Below, piece after piece: positions 6,816 to 16,335 of a DNA stretch of 64,000 nt (position 1 is its first letter; every line of letters begins with the position of its first letter). Under the pieces are notes generated by a model. That model did not search any database. It saw only the letters and a list, made by a program, of their open reading frames with translations, and had not been told where the DNA came from. A program made the translations under genes and the position numbers. The stretch comes from Bacteroidales bacterium UBA1756. Its GTDB lineage: Bacteria; Bacteroidota; Bacteroidia; Bacteroidales; WCHB1-69. The stretch is from contig DCHI01000031.1 in the NCBI GenBank assembly GCA_002314795.1, positions 13,274 through 77,273 of the forward strand, given 5' to 3'.

Positions 6816-8762
6816 CTACAGCGTCCGGTTGTTTTGGAGAACCCAACTCAAGTAGAGTAGCGCGGCAACGCTCCAAGCTTGTGATATGCAACCATTCTGA
6901 CGATGTGGCGGAGCTCCATCGAAAATCTCTCCAATGGTGGAAATACCATACTCTCGAATGTCGCTTTCAAACTCAAATAATATTTTGTCAAGGACGGGAA
7001 TCGCCTTCTTCCCATAAACGGTGAACATTCCGTTGGTAAAAGGTATCAGCAGCCACGGCCAGCACGTGCCTTGATGGTAGGCACCATCGCGGGTGGCCTG
7101 GTCTCCGGCATAGTAGCCCTTGTAGTCGGGGTCGTTTGGTGATAATGTCCGAAATCCTCTCACGGTGAGGAGTTCTTCCATACATTTTTTTAGAATCAGT
7201 TGGCGAATCTTTTCACTGATAGCAGAGTGGGGGAGCCCGGCGGCAATCAGCATATTCGGACGGACTTGAAAATTTTTGTAGTCACCGTCAACATAATCAG
7301 CAAGATAGCCTTGCTCTTTCGACCAAAACGTTTCTTTGAAAACGGTAGGGAAATTTTTGATAATCTCTTTCCATTCTTCCTCAAACGCTTTGTCCTTTGC
7401 ATAATGCGCCATTTCGGATGAAAAACATAATGCGTTGTACCACAATGCGTTAATCTCGACTTGACATCCCGTACGTGGGGTGACGGGCTTGCCGTTAACC
7501 ACCGCGTCCATCCAGGTAAGTGCCTTTCCTTCACATCCGGCATAGATGAGCCCGTTTTCCATCATTTTGATATTGTACATAGATCCTGTCTTGTACGCAT
7601 TCAAAATGGATTTGAGGGATGAGCCGTATTCTTGCCATATTTTTCTTTCCGTGGAGGTGAAAGTGGCGTACTGTTGCAAAGTCCGTACGAACCAGAGCGG
7701 AGCATCCACCGAGTTATAGGCGCAGTCATCGCCGGCTCCCATATTGGGGAAAAGTCCGTTTTTTAATTCTGTCAACATACTGTTCATCACCTCTTTGCAA
7801 AGTTCCGGTTTGTTTAATGCCAGACTAAGTCCCGGCAAGGCAATGAAGGTGTCGCGGCCCCAGCGTCCGAACCACGGATAGCCGGCAATCACTTCCGTTT
7901 TGCCGTTGCGTTTGACGATGAATTGTTCGGCCGCATTTTGCAGACAGTTGAAATAGGTGCTTCGGTTTGTGTGCTTTTTCAGTTCGTCGGCATACAAACT
8001 ATGAAGCGTGTCCGTATCGATGGGCTCGGTGCCCATCGTAATGTAAAGGACTTGATTCTTGAGTTTTACACTGATTTTTCCGGGATTGAGAAGATCCTCA
8101 ATTCCGTCGTATCCGCGTTTGATTTCTTCTTCATATTCAAAATTGTTATACCAAACGGGATGATGTTCGTAAAAGATTTCTTCAGAACATTGAATATAGA
8201 CTGGTGTGTAATTATCGTATAAACAATATCTTACACCATTTTTGCAATTTCCATAATTGGTATTGGCAGCATCATTCTGATGTGTCAGTTTATGAATCTG
8301 TCGGAATGCGAGCAGCGGCTGGAACTGGAACGAGACGGACTCTACGTCGTCTAAAATGGTATAGCGAATGATTAAGCGGTCAGCGTTGTTGAGAAAAAGA
8401 ATTTCGCTTTTGAAATTGAATTTTCCTACTCGAAAGTAGTATGTTGGAACGGGCTCAGCAACAAAACGTTGCATATATTTGTTCCCCTTTGGATCAATGA
8501 TTCCGCCTTTGTATTGATGGATTCCCAAACGGAATTCCATATCATTCATAATGACGCTTTCGTTCAGATTGGATACTAAGACGTGGCGTTCATTGTCAAT
8601 TCTATCTTGAGGAACAATGAACAGTCCGTGGTACTTTCGTGTGTTGAGACGAAGGAGTGTAGTAGTGGCAAATGCTCCGGTGCGGCTGCATCGAAGCAGT
8701 TCCCGAGATTTGGCGTATTCAATATTAACCAGTTTCTCCTTTTCAAATTCTATGTAATTCAT
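6816..8762 (-). CDS. glycogen debranching enzyme (amylo-alpha-1,6-glucosidase)
   Basis: A 648-residue cytoplasmic enzyme of the archaeal/bacterial glycogen debranching type. The N-terminal beta-sandwich domain (about residues 15-230) contains SRTGAFATTTLLRLNTRKYHGL. The C-terminal (alpha/alpha)6 barrel of the glucosidase contains GYPWFGRWGRDTFIALPGL, MDAVVNGKPVTPR, VEINALWYNAL and YHQGTCWPWL, which hold the acidic catalytic residues of the family. It trims alpha-1,6 branches so that stored glycogen can be broken down, so the organism probably makes glycogen. It has its own promoter at 8789-8797 and is followed by ribD after 2 bases. Confidence 0.93.
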   Translation of the reverse strand: MNYIEFEKEKLVNIEYAKSRELLRCSRTGAFATTTLLRLNTRKYHGLFIVPQDRIDNERHVLVSNLNESVIMNDMEFRLGIHQYKGGIIDPKGNKYMQRFVAEPVPTYYFRVGKFNFKSEILFLNNADRLIIRYTILDDVESVSFQFQPLLAFRQIHKLTHQNDAANTNYGNCKNGVRYCLYDNYTPVYIQCSEEIFYEHHPVWYNNFEYEEEIKRGYDGIEDLLNPGKISVKLKNQVLYITMGTEPIDTDTLHSLYADELKKHTNRSTYFNCLQNAAEQFIVKRNGKTEVIAGYPWFGRWGRDTFIALPGLSLALNKPELCKEVMNSMLTELKNGLFPNMGAGDDCAYNSVDAPLWFVRTLQQYATFTSTERKIWQEYGSSLKSILNAYKTGSMYNIKMMENGLIYAGCEGKALTWMDAVVNGKPVTPRTGCQVEINALWYNALCFSSEMAHYAKDKAFEEEWKEIIKNFPTVFKETFWSKEQGYLADYVDGDYKNFQVRPNMLIAAGLPHSAISEKIRQLILKKCMEELLTVRGFRTLSPNDPDYKGYYAGDQATRDGAYHQGTCWPWLLIPFTNGMFTVYGKKAIPVLDKILFEFESDIREYGISTIGEIFDGAPPHRQNGCISQAWSVAALLYLSWVLQNNRTL

Positions 8763-8788
8763 ACCATTATCTTTTTAGCAAAAAGGGT

Positions 8789-8797
8789 GCAAATATA
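8789..8797 (-). promoter_or_regulatory. Bacteroidota -7 promoter element
   Basis: Reads TATATTTGC on the minus strand, 27 bases before the start codon of the debranching enzyme gene and just downstream of the lptC stop. Confidence 0.65.
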
Positions 8798-8828
8798 CAT
8801 TAAATTACAATTCAATGTTAGAGGAATT

Positions 8829-9398
8829 TTATATATCGTCGGCAAGAATCTCGCCACGGGGATTGCGAACGGTGTATTTGGTGAAACGGTCGTCCGCGTC
8901 AAAACCGTCGCCGATGTTGACGGTTCCGTCTGCGCGAATCTGGCGCACTTGGACATCGGAGAAGATGCGTTTGTCTCGTTTGTTCCACACGATCTTTTCA
9001 GTTTTGATGGTGTCTCCTTTTTTCAAATTGGTGATGACCACGTTGCTGTGCGCTTCCATTTTTTCCGTAGCTTCCTCGCTGATGGCGTAGTCCGCCGTCA
9101 TAATGGCTTCAGCCACCCCCTCATTGTCGTAGGAAATGATTTTGATACCTTGCGGACAGTCCATATAAGGTAAGTCCCCGCCGTATTTGTTGAGGATAGG
9201 GGAGAAGAGCTCGAAACTGACTCGTCCTGAGTCGCTGAACGAGAGGGCAACATCCTTCGCAGACTCGTCTGGAAATTTCCCATTGAACTCAAGCAATTCA
9301 TTTTTAGAAAATTCCTGTGAACCGCAGGATATAAAAAGCACCCCAAACAAAAGGTAAAGGGTGCTCTTTATAGATGTTTTAATAAAAACGCTCATCAT
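8829..9398 (-). CDS. lptC: LPS export ABC transporter periplasmic protein LptC
   Basis: A 189-residue protein of the LptC/YrbK family, part of the bridge that carries lipopolysaccharide from the inner to the outer membrane. Here it looks like a lipoprotein: the N-terminal hydrophobic stretch ends LFISCGSQ, with Cys25 (Cys24 from the second Met) as possible lipid site; many Bacteroidota LptC have this form. The rest is predicted beta-jellyroll, with KIISYDNEGVAEAIMTADYA and the typical KGDTIKTEKIVWNKRDKRIFSD strand pattern (TEEL-like). Its ATG overlaps the stop of the TPR gene (TAATGATG), so translation is coupled. The Lpt partner at 36317 (OstA-like) is in another operon. Confidence 0.9.
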   Translation of the reverse strand: MMSVFIKTSIKSTLYLLFGVLFISCGSQEFSKNELLEFNGKFPDESAKDVALSFSDSGRVSFELFSPILNKYGGDLPYMDCPQGIKIISYDNEGVAEAIMTADYAISEEATEKMEAHSNVVITNLKKGDTIKTEKIVWNKRDKRIFSDVQVRQIRADGTVNIGDGFDADDRFTKYTVRNPRGEILADDI

Positions 9399-10843
9399 TA
9401 GCGAACGGTTGTGTTTTCTTGTATCCAGCAGCCAACGTGATAGGACTGGCCTGCACTAAGTCCGCGTTTGAATGTTTCTTCCAGAGGAACTTTGGGAAGT
9501 CTTGCGCGTTTAGCATTGGCGTCGGCGGCCACGCTTGCGTCAACAGAAGCGGCTTTGGAGTATTTGTCAGCAGCAGCCCAGTAAGCAGCACCCGGAACGA
9601 CGTTCGGATCGTCGGAGTTGCAACGGCCAGCGGAAGCAGCGTACAAGTCTCCAATCAGGATGTATGCCTTGCCATAGTTGGGGCGAATTTTCAAAGCATT
9701 GTATGCCATCTGTCTGGCTTCTGAGAAGTTGTTCTTTTTCAAATAAATAGTTCCAAGCAAATAGTAGGGTTCTACTTTCTGCTCATTGGTTTGGTATAAG
9801 CTGATGGCTTCATTGATGTAGGAAGCTGCTTTGTCAAAGTCATTCAATTGAGAAATACTGAGAACGCCCATCATATAAGCAGTTTCTGCACTCGGCTGAG
9901 CTTTGTGTACGATTTCCAAAGCTTTGCGGAACGTTTCGGAATTGTGGCAACCACGCTTGTGCATCGTACCGACAATCTTTACAAGAGCAGGAATATTATC
10001 TTTGTTCTCTTCTACCTTGCTGCTATAAACTTTTTCCAAAACTTCGCAGTCGGCGTAAGGAACGAACATAGCTTCGATTTTGCCGATGGTCTTTTCATAG
10101 TTTTTCACCAGTGCCATTTGGCGGGTTGTGTCCTGCGTGAGTTTTTTCAACTCTTTGTCATAGACAATCTTGTCAATTTCTGCTGATTCGAATTTCTTTT
10201 GGAGAACTTCAAATTGAGGAAGATCTTCTTCGTATTTTTTCCAAGCATTGATGATGGCTTCGTCAATGTATTCGGTTGCTCTTTCGTATGCGTCAATGAC
10301 GATGTTTGTGTCTTTTCGGACGATAACGAACTGTGTTGCAAGACGGAAGTAGCAGTCCCATACAACGGGCTGTGTAGCCGACTTTTCCATTTCAACGGAC
10401 TTGATACAGTTTTCAAAAGCTTCTTCCACTTTTTCCATACTTTTGTTGCGATACATCATCGTATAATAGGCCTGATAACCAATACCTTGTCCTTTGGAGA
10501 ATGATTTCGGGAAGGATGCCGGATAGATGTCGTACGTCCAAAGCAGAGTGTCGATGAGTCGTTCTCTGCGAGCGGAGTCTTTTTCTTCTTTAATCATAGC
10601 TTGCAGCATCTTGGGAGCATTTTGGTACATACCGCTCCAAGCGCACGGGCATTTCGTGACTACGGATTGCCAAGCGGAATAAGCGTCTTCCCAATGTTTT
10701 GCCTTGAAGTGCATATTGAATGCTGTTACGTTCCCGAGGCAAGCGATAGAGTCTTCTTCTGTGGCACCATACTGGAAGCTACATTGTGCATTTGCTGTCC
10801 AAGCACACAAGATGACTGCGACTACTAAAAGTAATTTCTTCAT
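9398..10843 (-). CDS. periplasmic tetratricopeptide-repeat protein
   Basis: A 481-residue secreted protein with a clear signal peptide (MKKLLLVVAVILCAWTANAQ). The body is mainly alpha-helical, with TPR-like units most visible in residues 330-420, for example AETAYMMGVLSISQLNDFDKA, EPYYLLGTIYLKKNNFSEA and KAYILIGDLYAASAG. In Bacteroidota a TPR protein of this kind stands between a beta-barrel protein and lptC, downstream of coaX, so an envelope role, perhaps as a scaffold, is likely; the direct function is unknown. It lies 31 bases after the outer-membrane protein gene and overlaps the lptC start by 1 base. Confidence 0.85.
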   Translation of the reverse strand: MKKLLLVVAVILCAWTANAQCSFQYGATEEDSIACLGNVTAFNMHFKAKHWEDAYSAWQSVVTKCPCAWSGMYQNAPKMLQAMIKEEKDSARRERLIDTLLWTYDIYPASFPKSFSKGQGIGYQAYYTMMYRNKSMEKVEEAFENCIKSVEMEKSATQPVVWDCYFRLATQFVIVRKDTNIVIDAYERATEYIDEAIINAWKKYEEDLPQFEVLQKKFESAEIDKIVYDKELKKLTQDTTRQMALVKNYEKTIGKIEAMFVPYADCEVLEKVYSSKVEENKDNIPALVKIVGTMHKRGCHNSETFRKALEIVHKAQPSAETAYMMGVLSISQLNDFDKAASYINEAISLYQTNEQKVEPYYLLGTIYLKKNNFSEARQMAYNALKIRPNYGKAYILIGDLYAASAGRCNSDDPNVVPGAAYWAAADKYSKAASVDASVAADANAKRARLPKVPLEETFKRGLSAGQSYHVGCWIQENTTVR

Positions 10844-10874
10844 AGTTTTATTTTTTTGATTGATAAATTATTCT

Positions 10875-12164
10875 TTAATCGAGTTTGACACGTTGATACC
10901 ATTTTTCTTGCAGTGTGAAGTGGAGAGAGAATCGGAAGTAATTGTCTCTCAACAGGTCGTTGGCGTGGGTCCCCATAATTCCGTATTCAAACAGCACCCC
11001 GATGGACGAGTTGAAGGAGTAGGATTTGAACGGGAATCCAAGACCGAGTGAAAAACTGAAGTCAGTGATTGCCGTATTGCCATCTCCTGTCGGAATGGTG
11101 ATGTAGCCAGAAGTATAACGCGCGCCGGCACGAATTCGTATCCTTTTAAAATATTTTGTTGAATTGGCATCCGGAATGAATTGCAAACCAAAGTTGTACG
11201 TCATTGAGTTTTTCAAGTTCTCACTGTTCGGGGACGCAGACATATAGTATCTTTTCCAATCCTGCCACGTGGCATCCGCTGTAACACAAACCTTTTCTTT
11301 AAATTGATACGAAATTCCGCCCCCAATGGTTTGTGGAAGTTTCATATTCCCTTTCGTCTTGGCATAGTTGATCGTATCTACGGCTGTGGAACTGGTACTT
11401 GAAAAGTTATAGACGTAATCGGTCTGACGTGTCCAAACGTATGCACTGGTTTCATACACCAAACCAAAACCGAGTTTGTGTTTGTTATTGATGTTGCAAA
11501 AATACTGAACACCGGCGGAAATATTGATGCCGTCAATGTCCGTAATGCGGTTTACCATCGTGTGGAAGAAGTTTGTTCCATCAAAGATAGCTGCTTTTTC
11601 GTAGTTGAGTTTTCCAAACACGTACGAAACGTTCAAGCCGATGGAAAGCCCTTTGTAAATCTTGAAAGCATTTCCCCAATACAATTGCAGTAAACCACCG
11701 TCGCCAGCATATTGATAATTAACGGTTCCGACATTTTTTACATCTCTGATGTCCAATATGTTATAACCGAGGTTGCTATACTGCATAACGCCGGCAGATG
11801 TTCTCCAGTGTTTTGTAACCGGCAGCCCGATACAAAAGTAAGTGGGACGGGCGTAGGTAGCTTTTTGGGAAATGCTGTATGTGGAAAGCGTACTGGAATA
11901 GATGCTGAAAGCAATGTCCGCAGTAAATGACAGCGAGTCAAAACCGACGTAGGATGCGGGGTTCTTGAAGTTGATTAGGTACGGGTCTTGCATTGCATAG
12001 CCAACTCGGCCCATCGCATCGTACGCTCCGGTGCTTGTTTCACTGAGCAAACCGATGCCATACATCGAGTAGGGTGAACTAATCTCGTTTTGGGCAATAG
12101 ACAATAGTGTGCCCGAAAGCAAGATTAAAGCAGCTATGAAATATTTATATATGTGTTTCAACAT
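10875..12164 (-). CDS. outer-membrane beta-barrel protein (coaX-linked)
   Basis: A 429-residue protein with signal peptide (ends LLSIAQ) and alternating strands throughout. It begins after cleavage with SSPYSMYGIGLLSET, a conserved pattern in the putative FadL/PorV-like outer-membrane proteins next to coaX in Bacteroidota. It ends with FSLHFTLQEKWYQRVKLD rather than the classical terminal Phe. The cargo or role is not known. Its first 20 bases overlap the end of coaX, so it is translated in the same operon: coaX, this gene, TPR, lptC. Confidence 0.8.
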   Translation of the reverse strand: MLKHIYKYFIAALILLSGTLLSIAQNEISSPYSMYGIGLLSETSTGAYDAMGRVGYAMQDPYLINFKNPASYVGFDSLSFTADIAFSIYSSTLSTYSISQKATYARPTYFCIGLPVTKHWRTSAGVMQYSNLGYNILDIRDVKNVGTVNYQYAGDGGLLQLYWGNAFKIYKGLSIGLNVSYVFGKLNYEKAAIFDGTNFFHTMVNRITDIDGINISAGVQYFCNINNKHKLGFGLVYETSAYVWTRQTDYVYNFSSTSSTAVDTINYAKTKGNMKLPQTIGGGISYQFKEKVCVTADATWQDWKRYYMSASPNSENLKNSMTYNFGLQFIPDANSTKYFKRIRIRAGARYTSGYITIPTGDGNTAITDFSFSLGLGFPFKSYSFNSSIGVLFEYGIMGTHANDLLRDNYFRFSLHFTLQEKWYQRVKLD

Positions 12165-12882
12165 TATGTATCAATATTTTGTATAACCCGTGCAGGACAA
12201 AATTTGGGGCGGCAAATATCGGAAATTTTATTGATTCGTCCAAATCATTTTTATTTCCTCCGGTGAGTACCACCTTGACGTCTCCGTATGTTTCCGTGTA
12301 ACGTTGGATTGCCCCGTTGATTTCATCTGTTAGCCCGTTTATGACGCCGCATCGGATGGACTCCGCAGTCGTTGTCCCAACCAGGTTACAGGATGTAGTG
12401 CTTTCGATAAGTGGCAGTCGTTCAGTAAATTGATGGAGCGCTTTGAAACGCATTTGTAGTCCGGGCGATATGGATCCACCGAGGTATTCCGCATCTTTAT
12501 TGACAAAATCCATAACCAAACAAGTTCCTGCTTGAATGGAAAGGACATTTTCATTTGGAAACATTGCATTAGCCGCAACGGCGTTTGCAATCCGGTCTAA
12601 ACCAAGCGTTTGTGGAGTTTTGTATTTTAATACAATGGGCAGTCGGGTCTGATGTGAGAAGGTGAAAATGGGTACTCGGTCGTGAAGAAAACTTTCAATC
12701 TCTGTTATGTCCGTGCCGACATTGGATACGATGGCGCGTCCGATGCTGTATTTCTCAAAATATGAAATAAGAATTTCCTTGTCAATGTGCGGACTTTCTG
12801 CGAAAGCAATCATTTCACCTTCGTATGAAAACACAGCCGCCTTTTGCAGCGTGTTGCCCGCATCTATGGCAAGGAAATCCAT
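12145..12882 (-). CDS. coaX: type III pantothenate kinase
   Basis: A 245-residue cytoplasmic kinase that phosphorylates pantothenate, the first step of coenzyme A synthesis. The phosphate-binding motif DAGNTLQKAAVF is at the N-terminus, TLGLDRIANAVAA is the pantothenate-binding motif and AGTCLVMDFV contains the catalytic Asp block. The length is usual for the family. It starts 21 bases after the phosphohexomutase stop and overlaps the outer-membrane protein gene. Confidence 0.92.
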   Translation of the reverse strand: MDFLAIDAGNTLQKAAVFSYEGEMIAFAESPHIDKEILISYFEKYSIGRAIVSNVGTDITEIESFLHDRVPIFTFSHQTRLPIVLKYKTPQTLGLDRIANAVAANAMFPNENVLSIQAGTCLVMDFVNKDAEYLGGSISPGLQMRFKALHQFTERLPLIESTTSCNLVGTTTAESIRCGVINGLTDEINGAIQRYTETYGDVKVVLTGGNKNDLDESIKFPIFAAPNFVLHGLYKILIHNVETHI

Positions 12883-12903
12883 TTCGGTTGCGAATAGTTT
12901 CTA

Positions 12904-14244
12904 TTAGAGGTAAGGCGCAAGAACCTTTCGCGCTTCTTCCATTTTTGCATCAAGCAGTTCTTGGGAAGTCGCTTCCATCAATAGACGAAGGTAAGGTTCT
13001 GTATTTGAAGGTCTTACATTGAACCACCAATCTTTAAACTCAATGCGGTAACCATCAAAGTCCATAAATTCCGTGGATGTTTCTTTTTGCATAAAGTAAG
13101 CTTTCATCGCATCCATCGCTTCCTTCTTTTTCTCGACTTTGAAGTTCACTTCTCCAGAGTTAGCGTAGGTTGCAATCTGCGCGATGAGTTCGGAAGCGGA
13201 AATGCCTTTTTTCTTCATTTCGCTCAAAACGTGAAGAATGACTTGCGATGCAATCATTGCGGAATCAGAATAGTAGAAATCACGGAAATAGTAGTGACCG
13301 GCGAATTCGCCTCCGAAGGCTCCATCGATTTCACGCAACTTGAGGGCCGCGTAAGCACGCCCCACGCGCCAGATATATACGTCACGTCCGAGTTTCTTGA
13401 TGTATTCAGTTACTGATTTTGAGGTGCGAATGTCTTGAATGGCCATCCCTTGCACGCCTTTTTCTTTAATGAAATAGAGTCCGAGTACGGCAATCATCAG
13501 GTCGGGTGAAATGAATTTTCCTTTCTCATCCACGAACATCACGCGGTCGGCATCGCCGTCGTATATCACACCGATGTCGGCTTTTTCTTTCAAGACGAGC
13601 GCTTGCAAATCCTTGACATTCTGCGGTTCCAACGGGTTCGCTTCGTGATGCGGGAATGTGCCGTCTAATTCATCATACATATACACGGGTGCGTCGCCAA
13701 ACAAATCTTTCACCAAAATGGAAGACATACCGTTGGAGCAGTCCATCGCAATTTTCAAGTTGCTGATATCGTATGAGTACTGTTTCTGAAATTCGATGTA
13801 TTCAGCTTTCACATCGTGAGGAATGATTTTCCCCTTCTCTGTTACGGGAACGGGTGTTTCCTTGATCATCTGTTCCAGTTCACCCAAGCCCGTGTCATAA
13901 CCGACAGGAAGGGCGTTCGTGCGGGAAACTTTCAAGCCATTGTGCTCTTTCGGGTTGTGCGAAGCCGTAATCATAACGGAAGCGTCGAACTGATGTTTTG
14001 CCGTAAAATAATAGACCATTGGCGTCGTCGTGAGCCCCATATCGTAAACGTCGGCTCCCGAATCCGTGATTCCTTTGGTGAGGGATTCAAACATCGCAGG
14101 GGAGGAGACACGCATATCGCGTCCCACGAGTACTTTATTGACTTTTAATAATTTAGGAAGGAAGAATCCGATTCTGTAGATGTCGTCCAAGGTGTAATCT
14201 TTTCCATAAACACCTCTGAAATCGTAAGCTTTAAATGCAGACAT
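12904..14244 (-). CDS. phosphomannomutase / phosphoglucomutase
   Basis: A 446-residue alpha-D-phosphohexomutase that interconverts hexose 6-phosphates and 1-phosphates, feeding nucleotide-sugar and glycogen synthesis. Domain order is complete: N-terminal YDFRGVYG, the catalytic serine loop MITASHNPKEHNG, the metal-binding loop YDGDADRVMFVDEKG, the sugar-binding loop GEFAGHYYF and the C-terminal phosphate-binding RPSNTEPYLRL. The sequence alone does not separate phosphomannomutase from phosphoglucomutase activity; Bacteroidota copies are usually called ManB. It is first in the run leading to coaX. Confidence 0.9.
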   Translation of the reverse strand: MSAFKAYDFRGVYGKDYTLDDIYRIGFFLPKLLKVNKVLVGRDMRVSSPAMFESLTKGITDSGADVYDMGLTTTPMVYYFTAKHQFDASVMITASHNPKEHNGLKVSRTNALPVGYDTGLGELEQMIKETPVPVTEKGKIIPHDVKAEYIEFQKQYSYDISNLKIAMDCSNGMSSILVKDLFGDAPVYMYDELDGTFPHHEANPLEPQNVKDLQALVLKEKADIGVIYDGDADRVMFVDEKGKFISPDLMIAVLGLYFIKEKGVQGMAIQDIRTSKSVTEYIKKLGRDVYIWRVGRAYAALKLREIDGAFGGEFAGHYYFRDFYYSDSAMIASQVILHVLSEMKKKGISASELIAQIATYANSGEVNFKVEKKKEAMDAMKAYFMQKETSTEFMDFDGYRIEFKDWWFNVRPSNTEPYLRLLMEATSQELLDAKMEEARKVLAPYL

Positions 14245-14321
14245 AATAATAGTTTTAATGAAATCAAAGTATTTTTAACGGAGGAAAAAGAAAAAAATTG
14301 CATCGGGCGCGGCGGAAAGCG

Positions 14322-14909
14322 CTACATCGGTTTGACGAGATTTTCCCAACGGTAGAAAGCGTAACTTTTGATGTCGTACAAAAGGTTGTAAAAAACGCGT
14401 CCCCAGTAACTTTTGGTCCCGAAACCTCCGGGAACCTTGAGGAACTTTTCGCAAAGTACGGGCTCGCGAGTTGCCGTTTCGGAAATCACCACCCATACGG
14501 AGCCGGTCTTGCTGATTGAATCAAAGGATTCTACAAGGAAAAACAGCGCAAAACGGTGCTGCTGGGGAACGTCAATCTGACGTACATATTCACAGATTCC
14601 TTCCTCCGTCAGCATAGCTTCTATGCCGATGTTGCTGCACAAAACGTTCCCGATTTTGACGCTTTTGTTTATTTTCGTTGTGCGCGACAAGTCGTAAGAC
14701 ATCACCGGTTTGCGGAAACTCATTCGTATGTCGTATTTTTTCTGGTCGGAAATGATGAGCATATTCCATTCATTGAAGTACATACGAAGGGCATCCTGTG
14801 TCAGTTCGAATCCTTTCCTCGTGAATTTGGCTTTGGTGAAATCTATCCCTAACCACAAAATCTCTTTTGCGTCTAAAAATTCAGTAAAAAGGGAAGGATT
14901 CAAATACAT
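14322..14909 (-). CDS. conserved hypothetical protein
   Basis: A 195-residue soluble protein without signal peptide or membrane segment. It has a mixed alpha/beta character, with segments KEILWLGIDFTKAKFTRKGFEL, RHRFALFFLVESFDSISKTGS and VWVVISETATREPVLCEKFL. It resembles a family of unnamed Bacteroidota proteins but I cannot attach a function. It follows the EnvC-like gene by 9 bases and is therefore probably co-transcribed with it, which hints at, but does not prove, a link to the envelope. The 77 bases downstream up to the phosphohexomutase start hold no recognisable promoter. Confidence 0.7.
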   Translation of the reverse strand: MYLNPSLFTEFLDAKEILWLGIDFTKAKFTRKGFELTQDALRMYFNEWNMLIISDQKKYDIRMSFRKPVMSYDLSRTTKINKSVKIGNVLCSNIGIEAMLTEEGICEYVRQIDVPQQHRFALFFLVESFDSISKTGSVWVVISETATREPVLCEKFLKVPGGFGTKSYWGRVFYNLLYDIKSYAFYRWENLVKPM

Positions 14910-14918
14910 AGTTGCAAT

Positions 14919-16178
14919 TTATCGAGCGAGCCAGTTGCTTGGATTGAGGTGGGAGGTGTTCTTCCACAACTCAAAATGAAGTTCGTAAGTGTTTGATGAT
15001 GTGTTTCTTGCTACCGTTCCGATGGCCTGTTTCGTGGAAACTTTGTCTCCCTTCTTTACAGAAACACTTCCAAGATTTTGATAAACCGTCATATATTCGC
15101 CGTGTTTGATGATGACGATTTTCGTTCCCACGTAGTCTAAAACGCTGGTGACCTCACCTTGAAAGACGGAACGGACGGTGGCGCCGGCCTCGGTGGCAAG
15201 GTCGATTCCGTTGTTTTGCATTGTAACCGATGGCACGTCCGGATGTGGATATGTGCCGAAGTCTCTGATTTTGGCGCATTTGGCAACGGGCCACGGCAAT
15301 TTTCCCTGGTTGCTTGCAAAGTTGCTGCTGAGCGCTTTCTCCTCTTTGGTCATCACCATCTCGGATGAAGATTCGGTTTTCCCTTTCGAGGTCGTTGCTG
15401 TGGAATTGTTCTTTTTATTCTTGCTGTTGGCTGCCTTGATTTCGGCCTCGATGGCCTTTTTAATGGCGTTGTCAAGTTTCTTTTGTTCCTGCTGTTTCTT
15501 TTTGATTTCAGCAGCCAACTGTTTCTCTTTCTTTTTCAGATTGTTGGTGAGTTGGTCCTTTTCTTTTTTCTCCTTTTCCAAAGCAGAAAGCTGTCTCTCG
15601 TGTCCTTCGAGAAGAGTAACCTTCTCATCCTTAATCATTTGAATTTGGACTTCCTTCTCGTGAATCTCTTTCTGAGTGGCCTCGATTTGCTCTACTTGCG
15701 CTTTCACGTTGTCGGCGAAAATGGTATAGAATTTCAGACGGCGGAAAAGTTGTCCGAAATTGTCGGAAGATAGCAGAAAAAGAAGTTTGTTCGTTTGACG
15801 GCGGTTCTTGTAAGCGTTGTAAACCAACGTGGAATAGTCCGCTTTCATATATTCTAATTTGCGGTCTAAACTCTTGGAAAGCTTTACGTTAAGTTCCATT
15901 TCTTCTTCCAAAGAAGAAATCTCTCCGTTCAATGCGAGGATGAATTGTTCTCTGTTGTTGATTTGTTTGCGCAGAACAGAAAGTTGCTGAAGAGAGGCGT
16001 TCTTGTTTTTCCGTGTTTGGTTTAAAATGGCCTGAGTGTCGTTTATTTCATTTTCCAATTTCTGTTTGTTGCGTTTGAGTTGCTCGCTCTTTTTTTGCGC
16101 AGAAACATCTACTGCGGCAAGGAGAGCCACAATCGCAAAAAAGATGGAAAATATCTTAATGTATCGAGAAATGTGCAC
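14919..16178 (-). CDS. EnvC-like murein hydrolase activator (degenerate M23 domain)
   Basis: A 419-residue secreted protein: signal peptide ending DVSAQ, then a long coiled coil (about residues 30-250, rich in Lys, Glu and Gln), a linker and a C-terminal LytM/M23 fold (about 300-419). Two zinc ligands of active M23 peptidases are missing: the HxGxD motif reads NNGID (Asn322 where His is expected) and the HxH motif reads LHFE (His401 kept, Glu403 in place of His). This is the pattern of EnvC, which does not cut peptidoglycan but switches on amidases at the division site. So an amidase activator in cell division is more likely than a hydrolase. Its promoter is at 16237-16245. Confidence 0.88.
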   Translation of the reverse strand: MHISRYIKIFSIFFAIVALLAAVDVSAQKKSEQLKRNKQKLENEINDTQAILNQTRKNKNASLQQLSVLRKQINNREQFILALNGEISSLEEEMELNVKLSKSLDRKLEYMKADYSTLVYNAYKNRRQTNKLLFLLSSDNFGQLFRRLKFYTIFADNVKAQVEQIEATQKEIHEKEVQIQMIKDEKVTLLEGHERQLSALEKEKKEKDQLTNNLKKKEKQLAAEIKKKQQEQKKLDNAIKKAIEAEIKAANSKNKKNNSTATTSKGKTESSSEMVMTKEEKALSSNFASNQGKLPWPVAKCAKIRDFGTYPHPDVPSVTMQNNGIDLATEAGATVRSVFQGEVTSVLDYVGTKIVIIKHGEYMTVYQNLGSVSVKKGDKVSTKQAIGTVARNTSSNTYELHFELWKNTSHLNPSNWLAR

Positions 16179-16236
16179 GATATTATTCGTTTTAAATACT
16201 TAATATACAACAATGTTCTTATAAACAATGCAGGTG

Positions 16237-16245
16237 GCAAATTTA
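16237..16245 (-). promoter_or_regulatory. Bacteroidota -7 promoter element
   Basis: Reads TAAATTTGC on the minus strand, 59 bases before the EnvC-like start; part of a divergent promoter pair with 16314-16322. Confidence 0.6.
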
Positions 16246-16313
16246 CATCTGCTTGCGCTTTTTCTGTCTGTGCTTTTGTTCAAATTATTCACAAATAAAT
16301 GTGAAAAAAGTGC

Positions 16314-16322
16314 TACTTTTGC
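16314..16322 (+). promoter_or_regulatory. Bacteroidota -7 promoter element
   Basis: TACTTTTGC, 14 bases before the pssA start at 16336, implying a leader of only about 7-10 nt. It rules out the longer upstream reading frame as the true coding start. Confidence 0.65.
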
Positions 16323-16335
16323 CGCCAAATTTTTG

